A stretch of 64,000 nt of DNA from QYOJ01 sp964616825 (GTDB lineage: Bacteria > Bacteroidota > Bacteroidia > Bacteroidales > FEN-979), in contig CAZTSX010000001.1 in the NCBI GenBank assembly GCA_964616825.1, forward strand, positions 1 through 64,000, read 5' to 3'. The position numbers and the translations under genes are program-made. Of the stretch, positions 51,876 through 61,619 are shown one piece after another. The number at the start of each line of letters is the position of its first letter. The first letter of the stretch is position 1. The notes under the pieces were generated by a model that was not told the origin of the DNA, made no database searches, and worked only from the letters and a program-made list of their open reading frames with translations.

Positions 51876-52766
51876 ATGGCAAACTCAACAAGCAACGGCA
51901 ATAAGGTTAAATGGTATAATAAGCTGAAGTGGAAGTACCGGTTGGTGATTATGCATGATCAAACATTGGAAGAACGGCTGACTTTCAGGTTGACGAGGCT
52001 GAATGTATTTATTGCCATTGGAACAATCAGTATCATCCTGATCTTTCTCACAAGCATGCTTATCGCATTCACCTCGTTGCGGGAGTATATCCCGGGATAC
52101 ACAGATGTAGGTTTACGAAAGGAATTGTACGAACTCCAGTTGAAAACCGATTCCATTGATAAAGAACTGGTACGGAAGGATCTCTTTATCCGGAATCTGA
52201 AAAAGATTATCAGTGGTGAGGAGTTACACGATGACAGGGCCATGCCGGAAGGAACCAATATGCAGTATAATGATATTACGATCAGCCGATCATCTGAAGA
52301 CTCATTGCTTCGTGCAGAAGTAGAGAGCCAGAGTCAGTACAGCCTCTTCCAGACAGAAAGTTCCGGACAGTTTGCGCATCGTACTCAAACCCTGGGAAAT
52401 GTACTTTTCTTTACCCCGATAAAAGGAATGATCACCAATAGATTCGATCCGGACCAACAACATTTCGGAATAGATATCGTTTCGAAGAGAGATGAAGCGA
52501 TCAAATCGGTTCTTGACGGAACGGTAATATTCAGCACATGGACGGTCGAGACCGGATATGTGATTGGGATCCAACACCCCCAGGCAATCGTCTCTGTTTA
52601 CAAGCATAACTCCGCTTTGTTGAAACGGGTTGGTGATATTATAAAAGCCGGTGAGGTTATTGCAATAATTGGCGAAACAGGAGAATTGTCTACCGGCCCC
52701 CATCTTCATTTTGAGTTATGGAATCAGGGGAATCCGGTAGATCCAACTGACTATATCTCATTTTAA
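51876..52766 (+). CDS. M23-family (LytM) metallopeptidase, membrane anchored
   Basis: A 296-residue cell-wall endopeptidase type. Seen: one N-terminal membrane helix (about 43-66), a coiled-coil stretch (LRKELYELQLKTDSIDKELV) and a C-terminal LytM domain with the zinc ligands H196 and D200 (HFGID) and H278 (GPHLHFEL), plus H244 in VYKH. Active, not degenerate, by these residues. Divergent from porW; dxr follows after 18 bases. Confidence 0.93.
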   Translation: MANSTSNGNKVKWYNKLKWKYRLVIMHDQTLEERLTFRLTRLNVFIAIGTISIILIFLTSMLIAFTSLREYIPGYTDVGLRKELYELQLKTDSIDKELVRKDLFIRNLKKIISGEELHDDRAMPEGTNMQYNDITISRSSEDSLLRAEVESQSQYSLFQTESSGQFAHRTQTLGNVLFFTPIKGMITNRFDPDQQHFGIDIVSKRDEAIKSVLDGTVIFSTWTVETGYVIGIQHPQAIVSVYKHNSALLKRVGDIIKAGEVIAIIGETGELSTGPHLHFELWNQGNPVDPTDYISF

Positions 52767-52784
52767 AACCGGTTCAGGAGAACG

Positions 52785-53954
52785 TTGAAGAAGAAGTTAG
52801 CCATATTGGGATCAACAGGATCAATCGGGATACAAGCTCTTGAGGTTGTTCGGAATCACTCTGACAGATTCGGTGTGGAGGTGCTAACAGCGCAGAACAA
52901 TTGCGACCTGTTAATCGAACAGGCTATCGAATTCAAACCCAATGCGGTTGTTATCGGAAATGAAGCCTTGTATCAAACACTCAATGATACGTTAGGAAGC
53001 TATCCGATCAAGGTGTTTGCAGGGCAGAATGCCCTTGCACAGGTGGTTGAGATGGATGGTCCGGATACAATCTTGAACGCCCTTGTTGGTTATGCCGGAA
53101 TGATCCCAACGTTCAAGGCAATCTCTTCCGGAAAACATATCGCGCTTGCGAACAAGGAATCGCTCGTAATTGCAGGCGATCTGATCATGGATGAAGCGCT
53201 GAAAAACAAGGTGGAGATCATCCCAGTTGATTCGGAGCATTCGGCGCTCTTTCAATGCCTGGTTGGTGAAGATCCGGCGACAATAGAGAAAATCTTTCTG
53301 ACTGCTTCCGGCGGCCCTTTCAGAGGGAAAAACAGGGAGGAACTCGGTCGGGTTCAGCTTAAGGAGGCTCTCAACCATCCAAATTGGACCATGGGCAACA
53401 AAATTACCATCGATTCAGCCACCATGATGAACAAAGGGCTGGAGGTGATTGAGGCTCACTGGTTGTTCGGATTGCGGCCTGATCAGATCGATGTCGTGAT
53501 TCATCCTCAGTCGGTGATCCATTCGATCGTTCAATTTGTAGATGGTTCGATGAAAGCTCAGTTAGGTGTGCCCGATATGAGGCTGCCCATACTCTATGCT
53601 CTCTCCTTTCCTGAACGAATTGCGACAGATCTGCCACGTCTCGACTTCACCGACTATCCAACCCTGACATTTGATCATCCTGACAAAGAGGTGTTCAATG
53701 CACTGGGATTAGCTTATCAGGCAATGGAAACAGGAGGCACCGCTCCTGCGATCCTGAACGCGGCAAATGAAGTTGCCGTGCAGGCTCTCCTGGATGGGGA
53801 CTTGCCATTTCTGGGGATCCCGGTTGTGATTGAGAGATGTCTTGAAATGATCTCCGTAATAAGCAATCCGGTTCTGAATGATTATATTGAAACACATCAT
53901 CGATCTATTTTACAAGCTAAAGAGATAATATCTGATAGACTATGGAAATTTTAA
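52785..53954 (+). CDS. dxr: 1-deoxy-D-xylulose 5-phosphate reductoisomerase
   Basis: A 389-residue enzyme of the MEP isoprenoid pathway, turning DXP into MEP with NADPH. Seen: LAILGSTGSIGIQALEVV, NKESLVIAG, PVDSEHSALFQCL, TASGGPFRG and HPNWTMGNKITIDSATMMNK. The start is TTG 52785; the Rossmann motif begins only five residues later, so nothing is missing. Overlaps rseP by 13 bases. Confidence 0.97.
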   Translation: MKKKLAILGSTGSIGIQALEVVRNHSDRFGVEVLTAQNNCDLLIEQAIEFKPNAVVIGNEALYQTLNDTLGSYPIKVFAGQNALAQVVEMDGPDTILNALVGYAGMIPTFKAISSGKHIALANKESLVIAGDLIMDEALKNKVEIIPVDSEHSALFQCLVGEDPATIEKIFLTASGGPFRGKNREELGRVQLKEALNHPNWTMGNKITIDSATMMNKGLEVIEAHWLFGLRPDQIDVVIHPQSVIHSIVQFVDGSMKAQLGVPDMRLPILYALSFPERIATDLPRLDFTDYPTLTFDHPDKEVFNALGLAYQAMETGGTAPAILNAANEVAVQALLDGDLPFLGIPVVIERCLEMISVISNPVLNDYIETHHRSILQAKEIISDRLWKF

Positions 53955-55261
53955 TTAAGACACTACAATTTTTATTTGCGATATCCATCCTGGTGATTTT
54001 TCATGAATTCGGCCATTTTATCGCAGCCAGAATATTCAAGACCCGGGTTGAAAAATTCTACCTTTTCTTCAATCCCTGGTTCTCCATCTTTAAATTCAAG
54101 CGAGGCGACACCGAATATGGACTGGGTTGGCTGCCCCTTGGCGGATATGTGAAAATCTCCGGAATGATTGATGAATCCATGGATAAAGAGCAGATGAAGA
54201 AACCGCCACAGCCTTGGGAATTCCGATCAAAGCCTGCCTGGCAACGACTCATCATTATGCTTGCCGGGGTCATCGTCAACCTATTGCTGGCTATCTTGAT
54301 CTATATTGTGATGTTATCTGTTTGGGGGTACCAATATCTTCCTACAGCAGAAGCGAAATACGGGATCACTGTGGATTCACTGGGGTATGAAATGGGATTG
54401 AGAAATGGCGATAAAATCCTCTCGGTTGATGATATTGTTGTAGAGTCGTTTATGGACATCCCCAAGACCCTCATCCTGGAGGAGGCTACAACCATCCAGG
54501 TGATCCGTGATGGCGAATCCATAGAGATCATGATTCCGGATGACGCAATCAGCAAGCTGATCAAGCATAAAAGGCCTGAATTCATCTCGGTGAGGATTCC
54601 CTTTATCACGGATAGATTTACGAATGATTCTCCTGCGAAAAAAGCCGGAATCCTTGTGGATGATCAGATCATCGGACTGAACGACAGTGTGATGCTCTAT
54701 TTTGATCAGTTCCGTGAGATCATTCAGCAACACAAGAATGAGATGGCCCGGGTGATGGTGCTGCGTAACGGAGATACCCTTGTCATTCCGGTTCAGGTAC
54801 CAGCCGGGGGATTGATTGGCATTTACCCAAAACCACCGGCACATTTCCTAAATTTCCAGGAGAAGAGTTACAACCTCATCACAGCCATTCCTCCGGGTTT
54901 TATCAGAGCATTTGAAGGTGCAGGGAATTATTTGAAATCCATAAAATTACTGTTTTCACAGGATAAAGCATATGAGTCTGTCGGTGGTTTTATAGCCATT
55001 GGTAATTTCTTCCCGGCTACATGGGATTGGCAATCATTCTGGTCGATGACCGCTTTTCTCTCGATCATGCTGGCGATTCTGAACCTATTACCAATCCCTG
55101 CCCTGGATGGAGGTCATGTGCTCTTCCTCCTCTACGAGATCATCTTCCGCCGGAAACCCAGTGATAAGTTTCTCGAGTATGCTCAGGTAGCAGGGATGAT
55201 TATTCTTTTTGGTATCCTTATTCTGGCAAATGCTAACGATATTATCAGACTGTTCAGGTAG
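53942..55261 (+). CDS. rseP: RseP-type site-2 protease (RIP metalloprotease)
   Basis: A 439-residue inner-membrane zinc protease that cuts membrane-embedded anti-sigma factors and signal peptides. Seen: HEFGH (H21, E22, H25) in the first helix, a membrane helix around LIIMLAGVIVNLLLAILIYI, tandem PDZ-like domains (EMGLRNGDKILSVDDIVVES; SPAKKAGILVDDQIIGLND), and NLLPIPALDGGHVLFLLYE with the third zinc ligand. It could process the putative anti-sigma factor at 30796, though nothing shows that. Paired with dxr, as in many bacteria. Confidence 0.96.
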   Translation: MEILIKTLQFLFAISILVIFHEFGHFIAARIFKTRVEKFYLFFNPWFSIFKFKRGDTEYGLGWLPLGGYVKISGMIDESMDKEQMKKPPQPWEFRSKPAWQRLIIMLAGVIVNLLLAILIYIVMLSVWGYQYLPTAEAKYGITVDSLGYEMGLRNGDKILSVDDIVVESFMDIPKTLILEEATTIQVIRDGESIEIMIPDDAISKLIKHKRPEFISVRIPFITDRFTNDSPAKKAGILVDDQIIGLNDSVMLYFDQFREIIQQHKNEMARVMVLRNGDTLVIPVQVPAGGLIGIYPKPPAHFLNFQEKSYNLITAIPPGFIRAFEGAGNYLKSIKLLFSQDKAYESVGGFIAIGNFFPATWDWQSFWSMTAFLSIMLAILNLLPIPALDGGHVLFLLYEIIFRRKPSDKFLEYAQVAGMIILFGILILANANDIIRLFR

Positions 55262-55277
55262 ATCGGTGAGATGTGAA

Positions 55278-55293
55278 TATTTTTGTACTTTTG
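55278..55293 (+). promoter_or_regulatory. Twin -7 boxes before porP (TATTTTTG, TACTTTTG)
   Basis: Two exact TAnnTTTG matches directly adjacent (55278-55285, 55286-55293). They overlap a possible earlier GTG start of porP at 55273 and so argue for a later start. Confidence 0.5.
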
Positions 55294-55299
55294 CTACTA

Positions 55300-56301
55300 T
55301 TGAAGAGAGATTCCAGAGCATATAGACCCAATCACACATTATGGGCTCTCCGGATCCGTAATGTAATCATTCTGGCTTTTTTTCTGCCGGTTTTTATGTC
55401 AACTGTTAAGGCACAGCAACTGCCTATCATAACCCAGTACATGTTTCACCAGATGACATTCAATCCTGCTTATGCCGGTCGTGGCGGTGGGATTTGCATC
55501 AATGGCCTCCTTCGTGAAGAGTGGATGGGATTCAAGGATAATGATGGGAATAAGATCGCTCCGGAGACGATTTTCCTGACGATTGATGCTCCGATTAAAT
55601 TTCTTCATGGCGCCATTGGAGGGAGCATTATGTCGGACAGGGTTGGCTTTTTCCAGAATATCGGTGTGAAAGTTGGATATGCATTTCGTGCAGATCTTGG
55701 CCCGGGGGAGTTTTCGGCAGGGATTCAATTGGATCTGATGAACTATCGAATCGATTTCGCCAAATTTGATGAAGCTCATATTATCGACCCGGGCGATCCT
55801 GTTTTTCTGGAACTTAATGAAAAGAGCGACCTGACTGTTGATGCCAACCTGGGTCTCTATTATGAAGTGCCTGGCAAATATTACATTGGCCTTTCCGCGG
55901 CGCAACTTTTTCAGTCGAAAGCCAAGAACACATATCTTCAGCAACGCCGGACTTTTTATCTGACTGGTGGATATAACTTTGTGATACCCAATCATCCGAT
56001 ATGGGAACTTAAACCTTCCGCCATGATCCTGTATGACGGGGGAGCATTCCAGTTCAACATCGCAACCTTACTCTCTTACAAGAAGAAGTTCTACGGGGGC
56101 CTGGAATATCGCTTTCAGGATGCTGTGGCTATCCTGGTTGGAGCCTACATCAAGAGCTTCCGTGTTGGGATATCTTACGATGTGAGCACTTCAGCATTGA
56201 GCCGGTACAACAGCGGTAGTCTTGAAGTAAGTTTGGGATATTGTTTCAAAATACGTGTGGAGAAATTTAGGAAGAGGTATAAAAACACTCGATTCCTGTA
56301 A
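55300..56301 (+). CDS. porP: PorP/SprF-family T9SS outer-membrane protein
   Basis: About 333 residues. Seen: hydrophobic signal (NVIILAFFLPVFMSTVKAQQ), the PorP opening (ITQYMFHQMTFNPAYAG), VGYAFRADLGPGEFSAGIQL and a barrel ending KIRVEKFRKRYKN. Known: PorP/SprF-type proteins bind the T9SS machinery or anchor gliding adhesins. It heads the T9SS core operon, 104 bases before gldK. Start unsure: TTG 55300 is nearly leaderless after the twin -7 boxes; GTG 55273 would add nine residues but lies upstream of those boxes. Confidence 0.85.
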   Translation: MKRDSRAYRPNHTLWALRIRNVIILAFFLPVFMSTVKAQQLPIITQYMFHQMTFNPAYAGRGGGICINGLLREEWMGFKDNDGNKIAPETIFLTIDAPIKFLHGAIGGSIMSDRVGFFQNIGVKVGYAFRADLGPGEFSAGIQLDLMNYRIDFAKFDEAHIIDPGDPVFLELNEKSDLTVDANLGLYYEVPGKYYIGLSAAQLFQSKAKNTYLQQRRTFYLTGGYNFVIPNHPIWELKPSAMILYDGGAFQFNIATLLSYKKKFYGGLEYRFQDAVAILVGAYIKSFRVGISYDVSTSALSRYNSGSLEVSLGYCFKIRVEKFRKRYKNTRFL

Positions 56302-56313
56302 TAATAAAATGTT

Positions 56314-56321
56314 TATATTTG
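56314..56321 (+). promoter_or_regulatory. -7 box of the gldKLMN operon (TATATTTG)
   Basis: Exact TAnnTTTG with a leader of about 80 bases before the gldK ATG; it would allow gldKLMN to be read without porP. Confidence 0.5.
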
Positions 56322-56405
56322 CCGTTTTATTTGGAACTTAGCAAGAATATAGATAATAAAATAAGATACGCAGCGTTATTTTTCATCATTTAATAAGCCA
56401 ATAAA

Positions 56406-57773
56406 ATGAAAAGACTGCTCATTTATTTCGCTCTACTCCTTTTCCTGGGAAGTTGCGGCAACTCAGGTAACGGAGAACTCACAGGTGTGAAAGGCCGAAA
56501 ACGTTACTTTCAACCCGACCCCTATGGCATGGTTTACATCCCGATGGGTAGCTACACGATGGGAATTGGTGATGGAGATGTCCTTTACACTCAGATCAAC
56601 AACGCAAAAACTGTCACAGTCCAGGCTTTTTTTATGGATCAGACTGAGATCACAAATAACGAGTACCGGCAGTTTGTTTATTGGGTAAGAGATTCCATCG
56701 CCCGAAGGATTCTTGGTGAAGTCCAGCCAGATGTCTTTCTCGTTTCGGAAAACGAAGAGACCGGTGAAGTGTACGATCCTCCGTTCCTGAACTGGGGGAG
56801 TAAACTGGAATGGGATTCCGATGAACAGGACGTGAGAGACGCATTGGCAGATATGTATCTCCCTGAAGAAGAGCGTTATTTCAGAAGAAAAGAGATCGAC
56901 ACAAGAAAGCTTTATTTTGAATACTACTTTGTAGATCTGAAAGCTGCCGCAGCAAAAGATTATTCACAAGGTGGAGATATCAAAGAAGCCAGTTTGGCCA
57001 ATCGCCCTGAAGGACTTAAGGATCGTTCGATATATGTCCGCAAAGAGGTGATCAATGTATATCCGGACACCCTATCCTGGATCCACGATTATGTATATTC
57101 TTTCAATGAGCCGATGACTGAGAAGTATTTCTGGCATCCGGCTTTTGATAATTATCCTGTGGTGGGTGTCAATTGGAAACAAGCCAAAGCTTTTTGCATC
57201 TGGAGAACCCAGTTGAAGAACAGTTTCCTCTATGGGAAGAAAGGCGAAACCGCTATCAGCGATTTCCGACTCCCTTCCGAAGCAGAATGGGAGTGGGCAG
57301 CCCGCGGCGGATATGATGGAAATCCCTATCCCTGGGGTGGTCCATACACACGTAACGACAAGGGTTGTTTCCTCGCCAACTTTAAACCATTACGCGGTGA
57401 TTACATCGATGATGGTGGAGCGGTTACTGTGATTGTTGCACATTATCCCGCTAATGATTTTGGTTTGTACGACATGGCTGGGAATGTTTCCGAATGGACC
57501 AACTCAGCATACCATCCGTCCTCATACAACTTTGCCTGGGATTTAAATCCCGATTATCAGTATAATGCGAAAGATGCTGATCCTCCAGCCCTGAAAAGGA
57601 AAGTGATTCGAGGTGGCTCGTGGAAAGATGTGGCTTATTACTTGAGGGTTTCATCCCGTGCATATGAATACCAGGATACAGCTAAATGTTACGTCGGCTT
57701 CCGTACTGTTCAAAGTTTCCTGGGCCGTCAAAAGGATGATAATCCCGCTCGTGCTTCAAAAGTTTATAAATAA
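56406..57773 (+). CDS. gldK: T9SS ring lipoprotein GldK/PorK
   Basis: A 455-residue outer-membrane-anchored lipoprotein that builds the periplasmic PorK/N ring of the T9SS. Seen: lipobox FLGSC (Cys 17), then a formylglycine-enzyme-like (SUMF1) fold: VYIPMGSYTMG, DQTEITNNEYRQFV, FRLPSEAEWEWAARGG, DMAGNVSEW and VIRGGSWKDVAYYLRVSSR. The family uses this fold structurally. First of K-L-M-N. Confidence 0.96.
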   Translation: MKRLLIYFALLLFLGSCGNSGNGELTGVKGRKRYFQPDPYGMVYIPMGSYTMGIGDGDVLYTQINNAKTVTVQAFFMDQTEITNNEYRQFVYWVRDSIARRILGEVQPDVFLVSENEETGEVYDPPFLNWGSKLEWDSDEQDVRDALADMYLPEEERYFRRKEIDTRKLYFEYYFVDLKAAAAKDYSQGGDIKEASLANRPEGLKDRSIYVRKEVINVYPDTLSWIHDYVYSFNEPMTEKYFWHPAFDNYPVVGVNWKQAKAFCIWRTQLKNSFLYGKKGETAISDFRLPSEAEWEWAARGGYDGNPYPWGGPYTRNDKGCFLANFKPLRGDYIDDGGAVTVIVAHYPANDFGLYDMAGNVSEWTNSAYHPSSYNFAWDLNPDYQYNAKDADPPALKRKVIRGGSWKDVAYYLRVSSRAYEYQDTAKCYVGFRTVQSFLGRQKDDNPARASKVYK

Positions 57774-57860
57774 CAGGGAATAACAAGCAACCATATTGTT
57801 ATATTGTTGTTTTAGCTAACAGAATAATCCGAATTCTAACCAAATTAATTCAGAAAAAAG

Positions 57861-59036
57861 ATGGGTTTATTGCAATTTGTAAGAACAAAAGGCTACCGCA
57901 ACTTTATGTCAAAACTATATGGATGGGGAGCATCCGTAGTAATTGTCGGTGCCTTATTCAAGATCAATCACTATCCGTATGCCGATGTTTTGCTGATCAT
58001 CGGTCTGGGAACCGAGTCGCTCATTTTCTTCTTCTCAGCGTTTGAAGTACCTCACGTCGAGCCCGATTGGAGTTTAGTTTATCCTCAGTTAGCAGGTATT
58101 TATCACGGGACCGTCGATGAACATGGTAAACCCATAGGGACGGTCACCCAGGAGTTGGATGACATGCTTGAAAAAGCGAAGATTGGTCCGGAGCTGGTTG
58201 AGAGTCTGGGGAATGGATTGCGAAGCCTTACAGAAACAACATCCCAACTCTCCAATGTCAGCAACGCCTCCATAGCGAATGACCAGTATGTGGACACACT
58301 AAAGAAAGCAACAGACTCAGTATCAGAACTCAACGAGTCTTACGGTAAAACAACCGAAACGCTTAATGAAGCTGCAACCATCTCGCAGGAACAATTGCAG
58401 AATATGCAGGCTGTGACACAAAATGCCGGAGATCTGTCCAGTGTTTATGCCAAGGTTGCCGAAACATTGAACGAAGAGGCAAATATGAACCAGGAGCTGA
58501 TTAGCAGTCTTGGCAACATTACATCCAGCTCAAACAGGTTTGTTGAAAAATATACCGAATCGGCAGAGATCCTTTCACGGACTACTGAAGCCCTGAATAA
58601 TACAGCGATGCAAGGGGAAAATTACAACGATCAGTTACAGAAAGTTTCAAACAACCTTTCAGCCCTGAACGCAATGTATGAACTAAACCTCCAGAGTTCC
58701 AATGAACAGATGGAGAATTCCAATAAATTCAACCAGGTATTGCAACAACTTGCTGAAAACCTGAATGAATCTTCGGTCAACTCTTCTCAGTATAAAGATA
58801 ACCTGGCAGCCCTCAATACAGCTGTTGTGGAACAACTACAGGCAACTACAAAACAGGTGGATGTCACAGGACAAATGCATGTTTCTATCTCCGAATTCCT
58901 TGCTAACCTGAATGAATCTGTTGAACGAACAGGCAGATTCAAAGATGAGGTCAATTTACTGGCACAAAATATTGCCTCCCTCAATCAGGTTTATGGCAAC
59001 ATGCTATCAGCAATGAATGTCGATATGAATAAATAG
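57861..59036 (+). CDS. gldL: T9SS motor protein GldL/PorL with long coiled-coil extension
   Basis: A 391-residue inner-membrane motor subunit. Seen: two helices (about 22-36 and 42-62) with E52 and E62 in GLGTESLIFFFSAFE, matching the membrane glutamates of GldL that couple proton flow; then PDWSLVYPQLAG. From about residue 125 on comes a long Asn/Ser/Glu-rich helical tail of repeating LNE and ALN segments (SELNESYGKTTETLNEAA, VAETLNEEANMNQEL, LAENLNESSVNSSQY). Most GldL proteins I know are 200-310 residues, so the tail is unusually long. In the cytoplasm it could reach further below the membrane. Confidence 0.95.
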   Translation: MGLLQFVRTKGYRNFMSKLYGWGASVVIVGALFKINHYPYADVLLIIGLGTESLIFFFSAFEVPHVEPDWSLVYPQLAGIYHGTVDEHGKPIGTVTQELDDMLEKAKIGPELVESLGNGLRSLTETTSQLSNVSNASIANDQYVDTLKKATDSVSELNESYGKTTETLNEAATISQEQLQNMQAVTQNAGDLSSVYAKVAETLNEEANMNQELISSLGNITSSSNRFVEKYTESAEILSRTTEALNNTAMQGENYNDQLQKVSNNLSALNAMYELNLQSSNEQMENSNKFNQVLQQLAENLNESSVNSSQYKDNLAALNTAVVEQLQATTKQVDVTGQMHVSISEFLANLNESVERTGRFKDEVNLLAQNIASLNQVYGNMLSAMNVDMNK

Positions 59037-59083
59037 ACCAATGCAAAAAATCCCAGAGATTCACCTAACAAACTAAGAGATTA

Positions 59084-60685
59084 ATGGCTGGATATAAAGA
59101 GACACCGAGGCAAAAAATGATCGGGATGCTGTATTTGGTTCTTACAGCATTGCTGGCGCTGAATGTCTCGAAAGAGATTTTGGATGCATTTGTGGTTGTC
59201 AATGAAACGATGGAGACCACCAACAGAAACTTTTCCCAGAAACTCGATGTATCGTATAGTAAATTTAAAGGACAGTTCTTGATGGATCCTGAAAAGGTTG
59301 GTCCTTTCTGGGAGAAAGCGCAAGAAGCCCGAAATATGTCAGCTGACCTGATCAACCATATTGATTCGTTGAGAATTGGGGTGGTCGCCGTGACGGAGCG
59401 AATTGCAGTCTTTCAGGAAGCGGGAAATCTGAAACTCGCTGACGCCGAACGAAAAGACAACTACGATACACCCACACAATATTTCATCGGACAATCACAA
59501 GATGGATCAACCGGCCGGGCGAAAGAGCTCAAAGATCGTATTGATCAATACCGGGAGAATATGTTGAACCTTGTGGATCCCAAATACCGGGATGTCATTC
59601 AGATTGGCCTGGAAACATCAGGACCATACTATGATGCAGGCGGAAACAAACAGAACTGGCAGATGCACAATTTCTACCGCACCATCCTGGCTGCCACTGT
59701 TACCATATTAAATGAGTTAAAAGCGGAAGTGTTAAATGCAGAATTTGATGTGGTAAATAATCTTTTTGCATCGGTTACTGCTGAGGATTGGAAATTTGAT
59801 GAGATCCAGGCAAAAGTGATTCCAAAAAGTAATTATGTCTTTATCGGTGAAGAGTATCAAGCAGAGATTCTTGTTGCAGCATATGATAAAACTCAGAACC
59901 CGTTGGTTCGGTATCTGTTCGGAGCAGATTCCCTGACACCTGCAAATTATTCCAGAGCTACTCCTTTGGAGGGATCAGAAGGCTATGTAACTCTGAAGGT
60001 ACCTGCAACCTCCGAAGGGCTTAAATCGTTTGCTGGAATCATCAAGATTGTAAGTCCGTTAGGCGATACAATGTCCTTTCATTTTCGGGACGAATATATT
60101 GTAGCAAAACCAGCCCTGACCGTTTCTCCGACAAAAATGAATGTTTTTTATATCGGAGTGGAAAATCCGGTATCAATTTCGGTTCCAGGTGGTCCCGAAC
60201 GGGTTATGCCTGCTATCTCCGCTGGAAAAATCAGGCGTGATGGTGATAACTGGATGGTGTATGATCTGCCGAAAGGAAGGAGAGAAGCGATCATCTCCGT
60301 TAACGCTGTTTTCTCTGGAAAAACAAGGAACATGGGGTCCAGCAATTTCAGGTTGAAAACGGTGCCGGATCCAATTGCTACAGTTGGTGGGAAAAATGAC
60401 GGATTGGTTTCAAAACGCATTATCCTTGCCAGCCCATATATTGTTGCAGAGATGCCGGCATGGTTCGATTTCGACCTGAGATTTATTGTGATATCTTATA
60501 CGTTTGTCACCGATGTTTCAGGCTATATTTCTGAAATTAAAGTACAGGGGAACCGGCTTACACCAGAGATCACCCAGATGATACGGGGGGCCAAGAAAAA
60601 CAAACGTATCTGGTTTGAAGATATCGCTGTGCGTGGGCCCGATGGAGAGAGAAATATATCTTCAGTTAATTTAAAAGTCAATTAA
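59084..60685 (+). CDS. gldM: T9SS motor protein GldM/PorM
   Basis: A 533-residue protein with a short cytoplasmic end, one membrane helix (MIGMLYLVLTALLALNVSKE) and a long periplasmic part of four domains, transmitting GldL motion to the PorK/N ring. Seen: the conserved Arg R9 in YKETPRQKM, expected to pair with GldL glutamates; NRNFSQKLDVSYSKFK after the helix; and the D2-D4 domains ending PDGERNISSVNLKVN. It follows gldL by 47 bases. Confidence 0.97.
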   Translation: MAGYKETPRQKMIGMLYLVLTALLALNVSKEILDAFVVVNETMETTNRNFSQKLDVSYSKFKGQFLMDPEKVGPFWEKAQEARNMSADLINHIDSLRIGVVAVTERIAVFQEAGNLKLADAERKDNYDTPTQYFIGQSQDGSTGRAKELKDRIDQYRENMLNLVDPKYRDVIQIGLETSGPYYDAGGNKQNWQMHNFYRTILAATVTILNELKAEVLNAEFDVVNNLFASVTAEDWKFDEIQAKVIPKSNYVFIGEEYQAEILVAAYDKTQNPLVRYLFGADSLTPANYSRATPLEGSEGYVTLKVPATSEGLKSFAGIIKIVSPLGDTMSFHFRDEYIVAKPALTVSPTKMNVFYIGVENPVSISVPGGPERVMPAISAGKIRRDGDNWMVYDLPKGRREAIISVNAVFSGKTRNMGSSNFRLKTVPDPIATVGGKNDGLVSKRIILASPYIVAEMPAWFDFDLRFIVISYTFVTDVSGYISEIKVQGNRLTPEITQMIRGAKKNKRIWFEDIAVRGPDGERNISSVNLKVN

Positions 60686-60707
60686 TATCCAATTATAGGG
60701 AGGCATT

Positions 60708-61556
60708 ATGAAAAAATTGCTCATCATCGTTTTAATCGCCACGTGTTTTACGGGATTAAAACTGACTTCCTTCGGGCAGGTACTCGAAGCTCCGCCACGG
60801 GATGGTGTTTTCGATAAATCTGCCATTGTGGAACTGCAACCAATCCCTTATGTATATCTCAGAGAAGCAGATATCGTATGGACCAAACGGATCTGGCGAA
60901 CTATCGATATGCGGGAAAAGATCAACTTACCCTTCTACTACCCGGAACAACCCCAGACAGGGTGGAAAAGCCTGATGCAGGTTCTTCTGGATGGACTCCG
61001 TGAAGGAACAATCACAGCCTATTCAACAACAAACGACCAGTTTCTCTACCCAATCACCCATAAGGAATTGATGGACAAACTTGAAAGTCCCGAGCGGGTT
61101 ACATTGAAACGACCGGATGGTACTGAATTTGACACGGTGATCACCCAGCAATTCTATGCATCGGATGTCAAGAAATTCATGCTCAAAGAAGATTGGTTCT
61201 TTGACAAGCAGCGATCTGTTTTTGAAGTAAGGATCCTGGGTGTCTGCCCCTTGATGGCCAGTTATACTGAACAGGGAGACTATCGTGGCGATCAGCAGGT
61301 CTTCTGGATTTATTTCCCCGAATGCCGGAATGTGTTTGCGCACAACCAGATCTTTAATATGAAAAACGGATCAGCCGGAAGGCTTAGTTTCGATGATGTG
61401 TTCACCAAACGTATTTTTAACAGCTACATCACGAAATTTGAGAATGTCTATGATCGACAGATCAATCAATACGCCACGGGTGTGGATGCACTGTTAGAAT
61501 CTGAAAAAGCCAAGAACGAGATCTTCGAATTTGAAGAGGGTCTCTGGGAGTTTTAA
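60708..61556 (+). CDS. gldN: T9SS protein GldN/PorN
   Basis: A 282-residue periplasmic partner of GldK/PorK in the T9SS ring. Seen: signal peptide (MKKLLIIVLIATCFTGLKL), DIVWTKRIWRTIDMREKINL, PQTGWKSLMQVLLDGLREG and LKEDWFFDKQRSVFEVRILG, all family hallmarks. Last gene of the operon; a strong terminator lies 19 bases after its stop. Confidence 0.96.
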   Translation: MKKLLIIVLIATCFTGLKLTSFGQVLEAPPRDGVFDKSAIVELQPIPYVYLREADIVWTKRIWRTIDMREKINLPFYYPEQPQTGWKSLMQVLLDGLREGTITAYSTTNDQFLYPITHKELMDKLESPERVTLKRPDGTEFDTVITQQFYASDVKKFMLKEDWFFDKQRSVFEVRILGVCPLMASYTEQGDYRGDQQVFWIYFPECRNVFAHNQIFNMKNGSAGRLSFDDVFTKRIFNSYITKFENVYDRQINQYATGVDALLESEKAKNEIFEFEEGLWEF

Positions 61557-61574
61557 AAATTTATTGTTGAAAGA

Positions 61575-61613
61575 AGAGGCTGTCAGCGTTATTATGGCAG
61601 CCTCTTTTTTTTT
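61575..61613 (+). terminator. Rho-independent terminator after gldN
   Basis: AGAGGCTG (61575-61582) pairs with CAGCCTCT (61598-61605), followed by a run of nine T. It closes the T9SS operon. A near-consensus -7 box TACCTTCG (61613-61620) for recG follows at once. Confidence 0.85.
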
Positions 61614-61619
61614 ACCTTC

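Noticed and set aside
55273..55299. GTG 55273 as the porP start
   Set aside because: Two exact -7 boxes lie inside this stretch, so it is probably upstream of the transcript; kept only as an alternative.
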